Positions 35,693 through 45,662 are shown, counted from the first letter of the stretch. The stretch: 64,000 nt of DNA from Bacteroidia bacterium (GCA_030425285.1 JAUIAY010000001.1:1-64000); one strand, 5' to 3'. Notes: a model not told the origin generated them from the sequence alone. Translations and numbers: made by a program.

Positions 35693-36409
35693 ATGAAGAA
35701 TATATTTGTTCTACTTGTATTTATAATGACCTTTCAAACGGTTTCGGCGCAACTTTTCACTAAAGAGAAAATACGAAATCTAGATAATGAGGATAAGAAA
35801 TTTTTAAGCTATGGTTATTTTTTGGGTTTCAATAGTTACGATTTCAATTTTGATTATGAACAAGATAAGGCTGATATTCTTGTTAAAAAGACCACAGGTT
35901 TTAATGTTGGTTTGATTGGCAACATGCGAATTCATGAATATATAGACTTGCGACTGGAACCAGGACTTTATATCACTACGCGTAATTTAGAATATGACGA
36001 AAGTTATTTTGCCAATTATGAAGATTTTACCGAGTCCGATTTAGAACGCGAGGTAAAATCTACTTATATACACGTCCCGCTTTTATTAAAATTTTCAACA
36101 AAACGGTTAAACAACTTCAAACCTTTTATTGTTGGTGGTATTTCTACAGCCTTGAACCTATCCAGTAATGAAAAGAACCCAGACGACAATAGTGCTGGTC
36201 AATTTAGGACCAAAAGAAACATGTACTTTTATGAAGTAGGTTTTGGGATTGATTTTTACCTACACTATTTTAAGTTTACACCATCTATTAGAGGTGTTTT
36301 TGCCATAAACGATGAACTTGTTAGGGATGCAGACCCAAACAGCCCTTGGACAAGTAATATTACCAGTATGAAAACACGAGGCGTTTTTATAAACTTCACG
36401 TTTCAGTAA
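35693..36409 (+). CDS. porT: PorT family type IX secretion outer-membrane protein
   Basis: ATG 35693 yields a signal peptide (FVLLVFIMTFQTVSA, then QLF) and 238 residues. The protein is an eight-strand-type beta barrel with motifs such as GFNVGLIGNMRIHEYIDLRLEPG, ending in GVFINFTFQ with the terminal Phe-x signal of barrel proteins. PorT is required for type IX secretion in Porphyromonas and Flavobacterium. Its position directly after ubiE is, as I recall, conserved in the Flavobacteriaceae and supports the call. The adhesin and the lipase-like protein in this window are examples of cargo. Confidence 0.88.
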   Translation: MKNIFVLLVFIMTFQTVSAQLFTKEKIRNLDNEDKKFLSYGYFLGFNSYDFNFDYEQDKADILVKKTTGFNVGLIGNMRIHEYIDLRLEPGLYITTRNLEYDESYFANYEDFTESDLEREVKSTYIHVPLLLKFSTKRLNNFKPFIVGGISTALNLSSNEKNPDDNSAGQFRTKRNMYFYEVGFGIDFYLHYFKFTPSIRGVFAINDELVRDADPNSPWTSNITSMKTRGVFINFTFQ

Positions 36410-36414
36410 AACAC

Positions 36415-37134
36415 TTATTGCCGCTTAAACTCACTTAACAAAATGGCAGTTGCTGTAGCCACATTTAAGCTTTCTGTCTTTTTAAGATTGCCAAATCTTG
36501 GTATGCTTATCTTATGTGAAATTCTTTTCTCCAAGCTTTCTGAAATACCATTGGCTTCATTTCCCAAAACCAAAACACCTTTTTGTGGCAAATGTGTTTT
36601 GTAAACATTTTCGCCATCCATAAACGCTCCATAAGCCGGCAAGCTTATGTCATTTAAAAAATCATCTAGATTTGTATAGGTAATATTGACGCGCGTCAAT
36701 GATCCCATGGTTGCCTGAATTACTTTTGGATTATAGCAGTCTACAGTTGTTTCACTACAAACCAAGTCGGAAATTCCAAACCAATCGCAAAGTCTAATAA
36801 TAGTTCCCAAATTGCCAGGATCCCTAACAGAATCCAACGCTACAACCAACTGATTGACATTAACCTGCCGACCCTCTGGAATTCTAAAAACACCTACTGC
36901 TTGATTGGGAGACTTTAAAAAACTTATTCGTTTTAAATCGGATTCCGTAATAATGGTTTCCTGTTTGGCATTAATATTGAAAGTGCTCGTAGTGAACAAT
37001 TGTTCCAACTTGTAAGATGAGTTTAAAAACTCTTGTATTGTTTTAATACCTTCAACAACAAAAAGTTGTTGCTCTTGCCTAAATTTTTTATGTTTTAGGC
37101 TGGTTATTAATTTTATTTGATTTTTTGAAAGCAT
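36415..37134 (-). CDS. TrmH/SpoU family RNA methyltransferase
   Basis: A SPOUT-fold 2'-O-ribose methyltransferase of 239 residues with an N-terminal substrate-binding domain (LITSLKHKKFRQEQQLFVVEG). The knotted SAM-binding motifs are complete: ALDSVRDPGNLGTIIRLCDWFG, GVLVLGNEANGIS and IPRFGNLKKTESLNVATATAIL. It is probably an RlmB- or tRNA-type enzyme; the target nucleotide is not certain. It is convergent with porT, with 5 bases between stops. Confidence 0.9.
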   Translation of the reverse strand: MLSKNQIKLITSLKHKKFRQEQQLFVVEGIKTIQEFLNSSYKLEQLFTTSTFNINAKQETIITESDLKRISFLKSPNQAVGVFRIPEGRQVNVNQLVVALDSVRDPGNLGTIIRLCDWFGISDLVCSETTVDCYNPKVIQATMGSLTRVNITYTNLDDFLNDISLPAYGAFMDGENVYKTHLPQKGVLVLGNEANGISESLEKRISHKISIPRFGNLKKTESLNVATATAILLSEFKRQ

Positions 37135-37227
37135 GATGCTTTATTAGTATTTTAAAGGCTTAACAGAAATAATAAACAACCCGTTACCCGGTTTAAATAT
37201 ATGATACCAATTGTCACATAAAAAATG

Positions 37228-37235
37228 TACTTTTG
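37228..37235 (+). promoter_or_regulatory. Possible -7 box upstream of tamL-like gene
   Basis: TACTTTTG matches TAnnTTTG and would give a leader of about 75 bases for the gene at 37319. A TTG at 37211-37213 is rather close for a -33 element. Confidence 0.4.
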
Positions 37236-37318
37236 AATCTTATATCCTGCATGTTTTGCAATTAAACAGCGTAATACGTAATATTTATTAATAGACCTTA
37301 TTTATAATTTATTTGCAC

Positions 37319-39844
37319 TTGAAAAAAGGCGCTCCAAAAATAGTACTAAATATTATCATCGTATGGCTTCTAGCGTCATGTAGCTCGGTTAAGCGCGTGG
37401 CTGATGACGAACATCTATTAACAAATAATACTGTTTACGTTAACGACAAAGTTAACAAAACCGAAACCATAAATAATCTGCTTTATCAAAAAGAAAACAG
37501 AAAACTACTTGGCATCCCAATTCGGTTACACATTTTCAACTTGGCTCGTCCTGATATAGACTCCATCGTTGAATCCAATATTGACAAAAAACCAAAAAAA
37601 AGAGAGCATTTAGAAAAATTCCTTTCTAAAAAACAATTAGACAAGTATGTAGAATCTCGTATTGGTTTCAACAATTGGTTAAAAAAAACTGGAGAAGCCC
37701 CAGTCATTGTCAATAACAAAAAAATTGATCGGTCAGTAAACAGATTGGAAGCCTACTATTTTCACAATGGCTGGTTCAATGCCAAGGCTTCTTCCGAAAT
37801 GACTACCCAGGACAACAAAAAGGCATCGGTTGAATATTTTGTTACAACAGGAGACCCTTACATCGTAGACTCGCTATCGACCAAAATCAGCTCGCCTGTA
37901 ATCGATTCATTATATACTGATTCAAAAGATAAGTCTTATATAAAACTAAACGAACAATATAAAACAACCACTTTTGAACTTGAAAAAGACCGCTTATCCT
38001 CCTATTTTAGAAATCATGGTGTCTACCATTTTAGGGAGGATTATGTGTATTTTGAAATGGACACTATTAATACCAACAAAAAAGTAAAAGTAGACCTGCA
38101 AATTCAAGATCGTTTAATTAAAACTGAAGATTCTTCAAAACGTGTCCCTTTTAATATTTACAAGATTAGAGATGTCAATATTTTTACCGACTATTCCTAT
38201 AGAAAAAGAAATAAAACCATAAAAGATTCCATGAATTACGAAGGTTACGGACTCTACAGTAATGATAAGCTTCGCTTTAGACCCAAAGCCCTGACTGATG
38301 CCGTCATCATAAAACCTGGAGCTGTATTCAGGGATATGGACAGAACACTTTCGTATAGGTACATTTCCGAACTTCGCACCTTCAAATACCCAAATATTGA
38401 ATATGTTGAAAACCCTGACACGACGCTCACAGCTAATGTGTATTTAACACCCTTGAAAAAGTTCAACTTAAATTTTGGAACCGAGGTATCGCAAAGCAAC
38501 ATTCAACAGATAGGCTTATCATTTAACCCATCCATATTAATGCGAAATGTATTTAGAGGTGCAGAAACTTTAGAGCTTACTGCATTTGGAAGTATAGGAG
38601 CATCAAAGGATGCCGCTAATGATGAAGATAGGTTTTTTGATATTCAGGAATGGGGAGGCGACTTGAAATTGACTATTCCAAGGATATTTTTCCCAATAAA
38701 CACTGAAAAAATTATTCCAAAAAGCATGACGCCTAGTACTCGGATTAGCTTATCAACTTCCAACCAGACCAATATTGGATTAGACAAGCGTACATTCACA
38801 GGTACCATAAACTATAAATGGAAACCAAATAATATGGTTACCAATAGATTTGACCTATTGAGTTCGCAGTATGTTAGAAACTTAAATCCAGATAACTATT
38901 TCAATGTTTATAGCACATCTTTCAACACACTCAACGATATTGCTCAAGATGTTGGCTATATTGGGAACGATGATGAATTAGGTATTCCCAATGAAGCCAA
39001 TGAATTTATTAATGAAGCATTAAGTGACAGTCCTCCTTCGGGCTTAAGTGATGATGACATTCAAACCATAAGCTATATTGATGAAAGACAGACAAGACTT
39101 ACTGAAAATAACCTAATTATCTCTTCAAACTTTAATTATGTTCGTGACAATAGAACCAGTTTATTTGATGAAAGCTTTTCAATCTTTAGGGTAAAACTGG
39201 AAACCGCTGGAAATGTCTTATCATTAGCTTCAAGTGTTTTTAATTTGGAAAAAAACGACAATGGTAATTACGAAGTTTTCAATGTTGCCTATTCACAATA
39301 TGTAAAACCTGAATTTGATTATATAAAGCATTGGGATTTAGGAAACAAAAAAGTAATAGCCTTTCGTTCTTTTTTAGGAATAGCTATACCTTACGGAAAC
39401 TCCAACAGCATTCCTTTCTTAAAAAGTTTCTTTGCAGGAGGTGCCAATGATAATCGTGCCTGGGCACCCTATAGTTTAGGCCCTGGGAGTTCTGACAGCA
39501 ACGATGAATTTAATGAAGCTAATTTAAAAATCGCTCTTAATTTAGAATATCGCTTTAATATCTTTGAAGACATTTATGGCGCATTGTTTGCCGATGCTGG
39601 AAACATTTGGAATGTGCTGGACAACGTTGAAGATGATAATGCTACTTTTGACAGCTTTAGTTCCCTGGAAGATATTGCTTTAGGAACTGGGTTTGGTTTA
39701 AGATACGATTTTGGATTTGTGGTTTTTCGTTTTGACATTGGCTTTAAGACTTACGACCCTTCCTTTCAAAATGAAAACCGGTGGTTCAATGAATATAATT
39801 TCAACAATGCTGTTTATAACATAGGTATCAATTACCCCTTTTAA
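37319..39844 (+). CDS. BamA/TamA family outer-membrane lipoprotein (TamL-like)
   Basis: The gene lacks an ATG at its start. TTG 37319 gives MKKGAPKIVLNIIIVWLLASC, a lipoprotein signal with lipobox LASC; a TTG two codons upstream is the alternative. The 841-residue product has POTRA-like domains (about 30-380, with ASVEYFVTTGDPYIVDSLS). A C-terminal Omp85 barrel (about 390-841) follows, with FFAGGANDNRAWAPYSLGPG (the conserved lid-loop RxW region) and GTGFGLRYDFGFVVFRFDIGF. A lipid-anchored TamA relative is the TamL type of Bacteroidota, which helps assemble outer-membrane proteins. The tamB partner is not in this window. Confidence 0.85.
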   Translation: MKKGAPKIVLNIIIVWLLASCSSVKRVADDEHLLTNNTVYVNDKVNKTETINNLLYQKENRKLLGIPIRLHIFNLARPDIDSIVESNIDKKPKKREHLEKFLSKKQLDKYVESRIGFNNWLKKTGEAPVIVNNKKIDRSVNRLEAYYFHNGWFNAKASSEMTTQDNKKASVEYFVTTGDPYIVDSLSTKISSPVIDSLYTDSKDKSYIKLNEQYKTTTFELEKDRLSSYFRNHGVYHFREDYVYFEMDTINTNKKVKVDLQIQDRLIKTEDSSKRVPFNIYKIRDVNIFTDYSYRKRNKTIKDSMNYEGYGLYSNDKLRFRPKALTDAVIIKPGAVFRDMDRTLSYRYISELRTFKYPNIEYVENPDTTLTANVYLTPLKKFNLNFGTEVSQSNIQQIGLSFNPSILMRNVFRGAETLELTAFGSIGASKDAANDEDRFFDIQEWGGDLKLTIPRIFFPINTEKIIPKSMTPSTRISLSTSNQTNIGLDKRTFTGTINYKWKPNNMVTNRFDLLSSQYVRNLNPDNYFNVYSTSFNTLNDIAQDVGYIGNDDELGIPNEANEFINEALSDSPPSGLSDDDIQTISYIDERQTRLTENNLIISSNFNYVRDNRTSLFDESFSIFRVKLETAGNVLSLASSVFNLEKNDNGNYEVFNVAYSQYVKPEFDYIKHWDLGNKKVIAFRSFLGIAIPYGNSNSIPFLKSFFAGGANDNRAWAPYSLGPGSSDSNDEFNEANLKIALNLEYRFNIFEDIYGALFADAGNIWNVLDNVEDDNATFDSFSSLEDIALGTGFGLRYDFGFVVFRFDIGFKTYDPSFQNENRWFNEYNFNNAVYNIGINYPF

Positions 39845-39859
39845 GCTATTTAATTTTAT

Positions 39860-39867
39860 TATTTTTG
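39860..39867 (+). promoter_or_regulatory. -7 promoter box upstream of fbaA
   Basis: TATTTTTG matches TAnnTTTG and lies 21 bases before the fbaA start codon, which would give a leader of roughly 15 bases. Confidence 0.55.
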
Positions 39868-39888
39868 TAATTCTAAAAAATCAAAAAA

Positions 39889-40956
39889 ATGAGTCACAAT
39901 ATAAAAGCCGGTGTTGCTACTGGTAAAGAAGTTCAGGAAATATTCAAACTTGCCAAAGAAAAAGGATTTGCACTACCCGCAGTTAATGTTGTTGGTTCAA
40001 ATAGTATTAACGGTGTTTTAGAGACAGCAAGGGATTTAAATGCGCCTGTTATTATCCAGTTTTCTAATGGTGGTGGTGTATTTAACGCTGGAAAAGGATT
40101 AAGCAACGAGAACCAAAAAGCAGCAATAGCTGGTTGTATTGCTGGTGCAAAACATGTTCATTTAATGTCTGAAGCCTATGGTGTTCCTGTTATTTTACAC
40201 ACGGATCACTGCGCCAAAAAACTATTGCCTTGGATTGATGGATTATTGGAAGCCAGTGAGCAGCATTTTGCAGAAACTGGAAAACCCCTATACAGTTCCC
40301 ACATGATAGATTTAAGTGAGGAGCCACTTGAGGAAAACATAGAAATATGCAAAGAGTATCTTTCCAGAATGAGCAAAATGGGCATGACCCTGGAAATAGA
40401 ATTGGGTATTACTGGCGGTGAGGAAGATGGCGTTGACAATACCGATGTAGATGACTCAAAACTATACACACAACCTGAAGAAGTAGCCTACGCCTACGAA
40501 GAATTAAGCAAAGTAAGCGATCAATTTACAATTGCTGCTGCTTTTGGAAACGTACATGGTGTTTACAAACCTGGAAATGTAAAGCTAACACCAAAAATTC
40601 TAAAGAACTCTCAAGAATACGTTAGTGAAAAATACGGTGTTGGTCACAACCATATTGACTTTGTTTTTCATGGCGGATCAGGATCTACAGTAGAAGAAAT
40701 TCGCGAAGCCATTGGATACGGTGTTATTAAGATGAATATTGATACAGATATGCAGTACGCATTTATGAGCGGTGTTCGCGATTATATGAAAGAAAAAGAA
40801 GCTTATCTGGCTAGTCAAATTGGAAACCCTGAAGGTGACGATGTCCCAAATAAAAAATATTATGACCCTAGAGTATGGTTGCGAAAAGGCGAAAACACCT
40901 TTGTTGAACGCTTAAAAAAGGCGTTTGAAGACCTTAATAATGTAAATACTTTATAA
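39889..40956 (+). CDS. fbaA: Fructose-bisphosphate aldolase, class II
   Basis: A zinc-dependent aldolase of 355 residues that interconverts fructose 1,6-bisphosphate with dihydroxyacetone phosphate and glyceraldehyde 3-phosphate. Metal and catalytic motifs are LHTDHCAKKLLPW, TLEIELGITGGEEDGVDN and AFGNVHGVYKPGN. Substrate contacts are in FVFHGGSGSTVEEI and VIKMNIDTDMQYAF. It is the long, E. coli FbaA-like form. It serves glycolysis and gluconeogenesis. accD follows after 34 bases. Confidence 0.96.
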   Translation: MSHNIKAGVATGKEVQEIFKLAKEKGFALPAVNVVGSNSINGVLETARDLNAPVIIQFSNGGGVFNAGKGLSNENQKAAIAGCIAGAKHVHLMSEAYGVPVILHTDHCAKKLLPWIDGLLEASEQHFAETGKPLYSSHMIDLSEEPLEENIEICKEYLSRMSKMGMTLEIELGITGGEEDGVDNTDVDDSKLYTQPEEVAYAYEELSKVSDQFTIAAAFGNVHGVYKPGNVKLTPKILKNSQEYVSEKYGVGHNHIDFVFHGGSGSTVEEIREAIGYGVIKMNIDTDMQYAFMSGVRDYMKEKEAYLASQIGNPEGDDVPNKKYYDPRVWLRKGENTFVERLKKAFEDLNNVNTL

Positions 40957-40990
40957 CTTTGTAGCCTAACTAAAACTAAACTCACTTTTT

Positions 40991-41848
40991 ATGTCTTGGT
41001 TTAAAAGAAAAGAAAAAGGGATTCAAACCTCAACCGAAGAAAAGAAAGACACACCTAAAGGACTGTGGTATAAGTCACCTACCGGTAAAATAGTTGACGC
41101 CAAAGAATTGGAACAAAACTATTTTGTAAGTCCTGAAGATGGTTATCACGTTCGGATAGGCAGTAACGAATACTTCAACATCCTTTTTGATGACAATAAG
41201 TTTAAGGAGTTGGATGTTAAATTGGAGTCCAAAGACCCACTTAAATTTGAGGATACGAAAAAATATCCTGATCGCTTGAAAGCTGCCCAGGAAAAAACCA
41301 AACTAAAAGATGCTGTTAGAACAGCTGTTGGAAAATCTAAAGGAAAGGACTTGGTAATTGCCTGTATGGACTTCAGTTTTATTGGTGGTTCTATGGGAAG
41401 CGTTGTTGGTGAAAAGATTGCTCGGGCTGCCGATTATTCTTTGAAGAAAAAAATACCTTTTATGATCATTTCCAAATCTGGAGGTGCTCGTATGATGGAA
41501 GCGGCTTTGTCTTTAATGCAGTTGGCAAAAACATCTGTAAAGCTTGCACAATTGGCCGATGCTGGTATTCCTTATATATCCTTATGTACCGATCCTACGA
41601 CAGGAGGAACCACAGCTTCATTTGCTATGTTAGGTGATATTAATATTGCAGAGCCTGGTGCCTTAATCGGTTTTGCAGGACCACGAGTAGTAAGAGACAC
41701 TACTGGTCAAGAATTACCTGAAGGCTTCCAAACGGCAGAGTTTTTATTGGAACATGGATTTTTAGATTTTATTTCCCATAGGAAAGACTTAAAAAAGAAG
41801 GTAAACTTATATATTGATTTAATAACAAATCAACCGTTAAGAGAATAA
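40991..41848 (+). CDS. accD: Acetyl-CoA carboxylase carboxyltransferase subunit beta, lacking the zinc ligands
   Basis: AccD with AccA transfers the carboxyl group from biotin to acetyl-CoA, giving malonyl-CoA for fatty acid synthesis. The 285-residue product has the normal carboxyltransferase core, including [41 protein letters not shown] and [26 protein letters not shown]. The N-terminal zinc ribbon is altered. In [10 protein letters not shown] and [11 protein letters not shown] the positions of the four Cys ligands of E. coli AccD are occupied by Ser29, Gly32, Ser47 and Asp50. The fold around them is conserved, so the ribbon is probably present without metal. I believe this is shared by related Flavobacteriia. 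Confidence 0.95.
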   Translation: MSWFKRKEKGIQTSTEEKKDTPKGLWYKSPTGKIVDAKELEQNYFVSPEDGYHVRIGSNEYFNILFDDNKFKELDVKLESKDPLKFEDTKKYPDRLKAAQEKTKLKDAVRTAVGKSKGKDLVIACMDFSFIGGSMGSVVGEKIARAADYSLKKKIPFMIISKSGGARMMEAALSLMQLAKTSVKLAQLADAGIPYISLCTDPTTGGTTASFAMLGDINIAEPGALIGFAGPRVVRDTTGQELPEGFQTAEFLLEHGFLDFISHRKDLKKKVNLYIDLITNQPLRE

Positions 41849-41876
41849 AAAAAGCGACCAATTTGGTCGCTTTTTT
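41848..41876 (+). terminator. Terminator after accD
   Basis: A 13-bp stem, AAAAAAGCGACCA with TGGTCGCTTTTTT, closes a 3-base loop and starts on the last base of the accD stop codon. The flanking A and T runs make it able to work for the convergent lipoprotein gene as well. Confidence 0.92.
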
Positions 41877-41894
41877 ATGACATATCTTTTCTTA

Positions 41895-42737
41895 CTATCT
41901 CAAAATAATATCGATTGTTTCTCCATTATTAAAAGTAAAAGTAGCTTGATTATCACAATTACCATTACCATAATCTAAAACACCACCAAAGAAGGTTCTT
42001 TCTACATCAAGGGAACCTCCAACAAAGTGATAACAAGTTACCTCACGACGCAATGGTAAAATTACTTCGTAGGCATGGCTATTGCCATTTCTAAAAGTTG
42101 CCAACCAATAACCTGTAACTTCAAAAACATTATCAGTAAAATCACCACTTCCAAAGCCTTCCACCCATTCTCTAACAATTTGTCCTTCTCGGGAAGCTTC
42201 AGCACCATTTGGCCAAATAACCGTGACATCTACAGTATGTGTAAATTCCGGATTGCCATTCTCATTAGACATAACTCGTAATATCGAGTTGCTCCCAATA
42301 ACATTTTTGTTATCAAAATAAAAATCATTCAACACATAATCTAGGGTTACTTGTTGTGCTTGTGGGTCACGTTCCCAAGTAATCACAACTTGACCTCTGT
42401 ACAAATGACCACGAATCATACAGCCACTTTCGGCGAAGTCAAGGGTCAATTCCCTAAAATTTTGCTGTACTACCAGTGTTCTCGTTACGCAATCTGGCAT
42501 TCTTGAAAAAGAAGTTGGCATTGCTCGAGACTCATCGGCTTCTTGATTTTCATAAGCTTCAATAATGAAGTCCTCAAGCGATGCTGAAACTTCGTCCATT
42601 TCAGCAGCCTGCATAACTTCAGACACATCTTGTTCTTGCGGCACAGTGTCCGTAGAATCATTCTCGGTACATGCGGTAAATGTCAGCCCTAAAACCACAA
42701 GAGCTAAAACCACCTTTGTTACTTTTAATGTTTTCAT
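41895..42737 (-). CDS. Putative lipoprotein of unknown function (280 aa)
   Basis: The product has a lipoprotein signal (VVLALVVLGLTFTAC, lipobox FTAC), then an acidic linker. A beta-rich domain of about 200 residues follows, with paired cysteines (DCVTRTLVV, ESGCMIRGHLYRG, VTCYHFVGG and GNCDNQATF). The last strand carries FTFNNGETIDIILR. I recall similar lipoproteins in marine Flavobacteriia but no named family or function. It faces accD across a shared terminator and is divergent from rpsO. Confidence 0.8.
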   Translation of the reverse strand: MKTLKVTKVVLALVVLGLTFTACTENDSTDTVPQEQDVSEVMQAAEMDEVSASLEDFIIEAYENQEADESRAMPTSFSRMPDCVTRTLVVQQNFRELTLDFAESGCMIRGHLYRGQVVITWERDPQAQQVTLDYVLNDFYFDNKNVIGSNSILRVMSNENGNPEFTHTVDVTVIWPNGAEASREGQIVREWVEGFGSGDFTDNVFEVTGYWLATFRNGNSHAYEVILPLRREVTCYHFVGGSLDVERTFFGGVLDYGNGNCDNQATFTFNNGETIDIILR

Positions 42738-42836
42738 CGTTACTTTTTTATAGTTAATATAATGTTAAGACGCTACTATAACGCAAAGGTTTAATTAAAA
42801 TTACTTTTTCAAGGAAATAATTATTTTGAAGAAAAC

Positions 42837-42865
42837 TTGTAAATGGCTAAAAATTACTATATTTG
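42837..42865 (+). promoter_or_regulatory. Promoter of rpsO (-33 TTG, -7 TATATTTG)
   Basis: TTG at 42837-42839 and TATATTTG at 42858-42865, spaced 18 bases apart, are a textbook Bacteroidota promoter. It predicts a leader of about 50 bases for rpsO. Confidence 0.75.
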
Positions 42866-42919
42866 CCGCTTGAAAGAAAACCTTTCATATACATAAAAAT
42901 CATTTACAAAAATATTAGC

Positions 42920-43189
42920 ATGTATTTAACTAAAGAAGTAAAAGAAGAGATTTTCTCAAAGTACGGTAGCGGTAAAAACGATACTGGTTCTGCAGAAGGT
43001 CAGATTGCGTTATTTACGCACAGAATTAATCACTTAACAGAACACTTAAAAAACAATCGTAAAGATTTCAATACCGAGCGTTCTTTGGTAAAGTTAGTAG
43101 GTAAGCGTCGTGCTTTACTAGATTACTTAACTAAAAAGGATATCATGAGATATCGTGCCATTGTTAAAGAATTAGGATTAAGAAAATAA
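42920..43189 (+). CDS. rpsO: 30S ribosomal protein S15
   Basis: ATG 42920 gives MYLTKEVKEEIFSKYG and the normal length of 89 residues; the in-frame start 19 codons upstream lies against the promoter and is rejected. S15 binds the central domain of 16S rRNA and bridges to the large subunit. The motifs GSAEGQIALFTHRINHLTEH and RRALLDYL are standard. It precedes pnp, as in many bacteria, but a strong terminator separates the two. Confidence 0.97.
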   Translation: MYLTKEVKEEIFSKYGSGKNDTGSAEGQIALFTHRINHLTEHLKNNRKDFNTERSLVKLVGKRRALLDYLTKKDIMRYRAIVKELGLRK

Positions 43190-43197
43190 TCACAAAT

Positions 43198-43221
43198 AAG
43201 AGGCTTCGCGCCTCTTTTTTT
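43198..43221 (+). terminator. Terminator after rpsO
   Basis: AAGAGGC pairs with GCCTCTT around a TTCGC loop and is followed by seven T. It begins 8 bases after the rpsO stop. Confidence 0.92.
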
Positions 43222-43399
43222 GTTTATATATAACTCATACGGAAGAGTCTAACAATCGTAAATAAGAAGCTAGTTTTCAAGTAGTAATCTTGAAACAAAT
43301 GGGTTTTTCATTGGTCAAACAACAACTACACAACAACACAACGACCATTGTTTAACAAAGTCTATATGCTTAAGTGTATAGATATTAGAATTAAAATTT

Positions 43400-45643
43400 A
43401 TGATTCCAAAAGTATTTAGAGAGGTCATTGACCTTGGTGACGGTAGAGAGATTTCTATTGAAACCGGAAAATTGGCAAAACAGGCCCATGGTTCTGTTGT
43501 TGTGCAATCTGGAAACTGTATGTTATTATGTACGGTCGTTTCCAATTACAAGTCGGCCGACGTTGACTTTTTACCATTAACAGTAGATTACAGAGAGAAA
43601 TTTGCTGCTGCAGGACGTTATCCTGGTGGGTTCTTTAAAAGAGAAGCAAGACCAAGTGATGGCGAAGTATTGACTATGCGTTTGGTTGACCGTGTTTTGC
43701 GTCCGCTATTCCCAAAAGATTATCACAGTGAAACACAAGTCATGATTCAATTAATGTCTCATGATGAAAACGTGATGCCAGATGCCATGGCTGGATTAGC
43801 TGCTTCAGCTGCTATCCAATTATCTGATTTTCCTTTTGAGTGCCCAATTTCTGAAGTTCGTGTTGGTAGAATAAACGGTGAGTTTATAATTAATCCATCT
43901 TTGGCACAATTAGCAGAAAGTGATATTGATATGGTTATTGGTGCTTCTGCCGACTCTGTTATGATGGTTGAAGGTGAAATGGATGAAATTTCTGAAGAAG
44001 AAATGACTGAAGCGATTAAAGCTGCCCATGAAGCCATTAAATTACAATGTGCTGCTCAAGTTAGACTTGCTGAAGCTGTTGGCAAAAAAGAAACACGTGA
44101 ATATGAGCCAGAACGCGAAGATGAAGATTTAGCAAAGAAAATTCACGATATGGCTTACGACAAAGTTTATGCTGTTGCTAAAGCAGGATCATCTAAACAT
44201 GAAAGAGGTGCTGCATTTGCTGAAATAAAAGAAGAAATCGTAGCTTCTTTTTCTGAAGAAGAATTAGAAGATATAGGTGGACTAGTTTCAAAATATTACA
44301 GTAAGGCCGAAAAAGCTGCCGTACGTGATTTAACGTTGAATGAAGGCTTACGATTAGATGGTCGTAAAACTACAGATATCAGACCAATTTGGTGTGAGGT
44401 TGATTATTTACCTTCTACTCATGGTTCAGCCATCTTTACTCGTGGTGAAACTCAAGCCTTGGCGACTGTAACGTTAGGAACAAGTAGAGAAGCCAACCAA
44501 ATTGATATGCCATCTTTTGAAGGTGAAGAACGTTTTTATCTTCATTATAATTTCCCACCATTTTCAACTGGTGAAGCAAGACCTATTAGAGGAACATCCC
44601 GTCGTGAAGTAGGACATGGAAACTTGGCGCAACGTGCATTAAAAGGCATGGTCCCTGAAGATTGTCCGTACACAGTACGTGTTGTTTCAGAAGTATTAGA
44701 ATCTAACGGTTCGTCTTCTATGGCAACAGTTTGTTCAGGTACAATGGCATTAATGGATGCTGGTGTACAATTGAAAAAGCCTGTTTCAGGTATTGCCATG
44801 GGATTAATTTCTGAAGGTGAAAAATATGCTGTATTATCAGATATTTTAGGTGACGAAGATCATTTAGGTGATATGGACTTTAAGGTAACTGGAACTGCCG
44901 ATGGTATTACGGCTTGCCAAATGGATATCAAGGTGAAAGGTTTATCATACGAGATCTTGGTTAAAGCCCTAAAACAAGCTCGCGATGGTCGTTTACATAT
45001 ATTAGAAAAACTTACTGACACTATTTCTACACCAAATGCAGATGTTAAGCCACATGCTCCTAAAATGGTTACGGCTATTTTACCAAACGAGCTTATTGGC
45101 GCATTCATTGGACCTGGTGGAAAAGTGATTCAAGAATTACAAAAAGAAACCAAAACTACCATTGTTATCAATGAAGATCCAGTAACTGAAGAAGGTATCG
45201 TAGAAATTCTTGGTACAGATCAAGAAGGTATCGATATGGTATTAGCTAAAATTGATTCCTTGAAATTCAAGCCAGAAGTTGGTAGTATTTACGAAGTAAA
45301 AGTTATCAAAATGCTTGATTTTGGTGCTGTTGTTGAATATACTGAAGCTCCTGGAAACGAAGTGCTTTTACATGTTAGCGAATTGGCTTGGGAACGTACA
45401 GAGAATGTATCAGACGTGGTGAACATGGGTGATGTATTTGATGTGAAGTACTTTGGTGTTGACCCAAGAACTAAAAAGGAAAAAGTATCCCGTAAGGCTA
45501 TTTTACCAAAACCTGAAGGTTGGCAAGATAGACCTAAACGTGACAATAACCGTGGAGGCAACAACAATCGCGGACGCGATAGCCGTGGACGTGACAACCG
45601 TCGTGATGACCGTAAACCACGTGAAAATAGAAATGACGATTAA
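43400..45643 (+). CDS. pnp: Polyribonucleotide nucleotidyltransferase (PNPase)
   Basis: PNPase degrades RNA from the 3' end by phosphorolysis and belongs to the RNA decay machinery. The 747-residue product has two RNase PH-like domains (first with [21 protein letters not shown]; second with [13 protein letters not shown] and [14 protein letters not shown]) linked by a helical domain. A KH domain ([12 protein letters not shown]) and an S1 domain ([21 protein letters not shown]) follow. After S1 comes a basic tail rich in Arg, Asn, Asp and Gly (repeated RGRD/RDNR), typical of Bacteroidota PNPases and likely to bind RNA. It is transcribed separately from rpsO, with a leader of up to about 180 bases. 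Confidence 0.97.
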   Translation: MIPKVFREVIDLGDGREISIETGKLAKQAHGSVVVQSGNCMLLCTVVSNYKSADVDFLPLTVDYREKFAAAGRYPGGFFKREARPSDGEVLTMRLVDRVLRPLFPKDYHSETQVMIQLMSHDENVMPDAMAGLAASAAIQLSDFPFECPISEVRVGRINGEFIINPSLAQLAESDIDMVIGASADSVMMVEGEMDEISEEEMTEAIKAAHEAIKLQCAAQVRLAEAVGKKETREYEPEREDEDLAKKIHDMAYDKVYAVAKAGSSKHERGAAFAEIKEEIVASFSEEELEDIGGLVSKYYSKAEKAAVRDLTLNEGLRLDGRKTTDIRPIWCEVDYLPSTHGSAIFTRGETQALATVTLGTSREANQIDMPSFEGEERFYLHYNFPPFSTGEARPIRGTSRREVGHGNLAQRALKGMVPEDCPYTVRVVSEVLESNGSSSMATVCSGTMALMDAGVQLKKPVSGIAMGLISEGEKYAVLSDILGDEDHLGDMDFKVTGTADGITACQMDIKVKGLSYEILVKALKQARDGRLHILEKLTDTISTPNADVKPHAPKMVTAILPNELIGAFIGPGGKVIQELQKETKTTIVINEDPVTEEGIVEILGTDQEGIDMVLAKIDSLKFKPEVGSIYEVKVIKMLDFGAVVEYTEAPGNEVLLHVSELAWERTENVSDVVNMGDVFDVKYFGVDPRTKKEKVSRKAILPKPEGWQDRPKRDNNRGGNNNRGRDSRGRDNRRDDRKPRENRNDD

Positions 45644-45662
45644 TTCTGATTTTCAGATATAA

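Noticed and set aside
43198-43221. The hairpin between rpsO and pnp as an attenuator or RNase III site joining the two genes
   Set aside because: A GC-rich stem with seven T is a plain terminator; any control of pnp is better sought in the leader after it.
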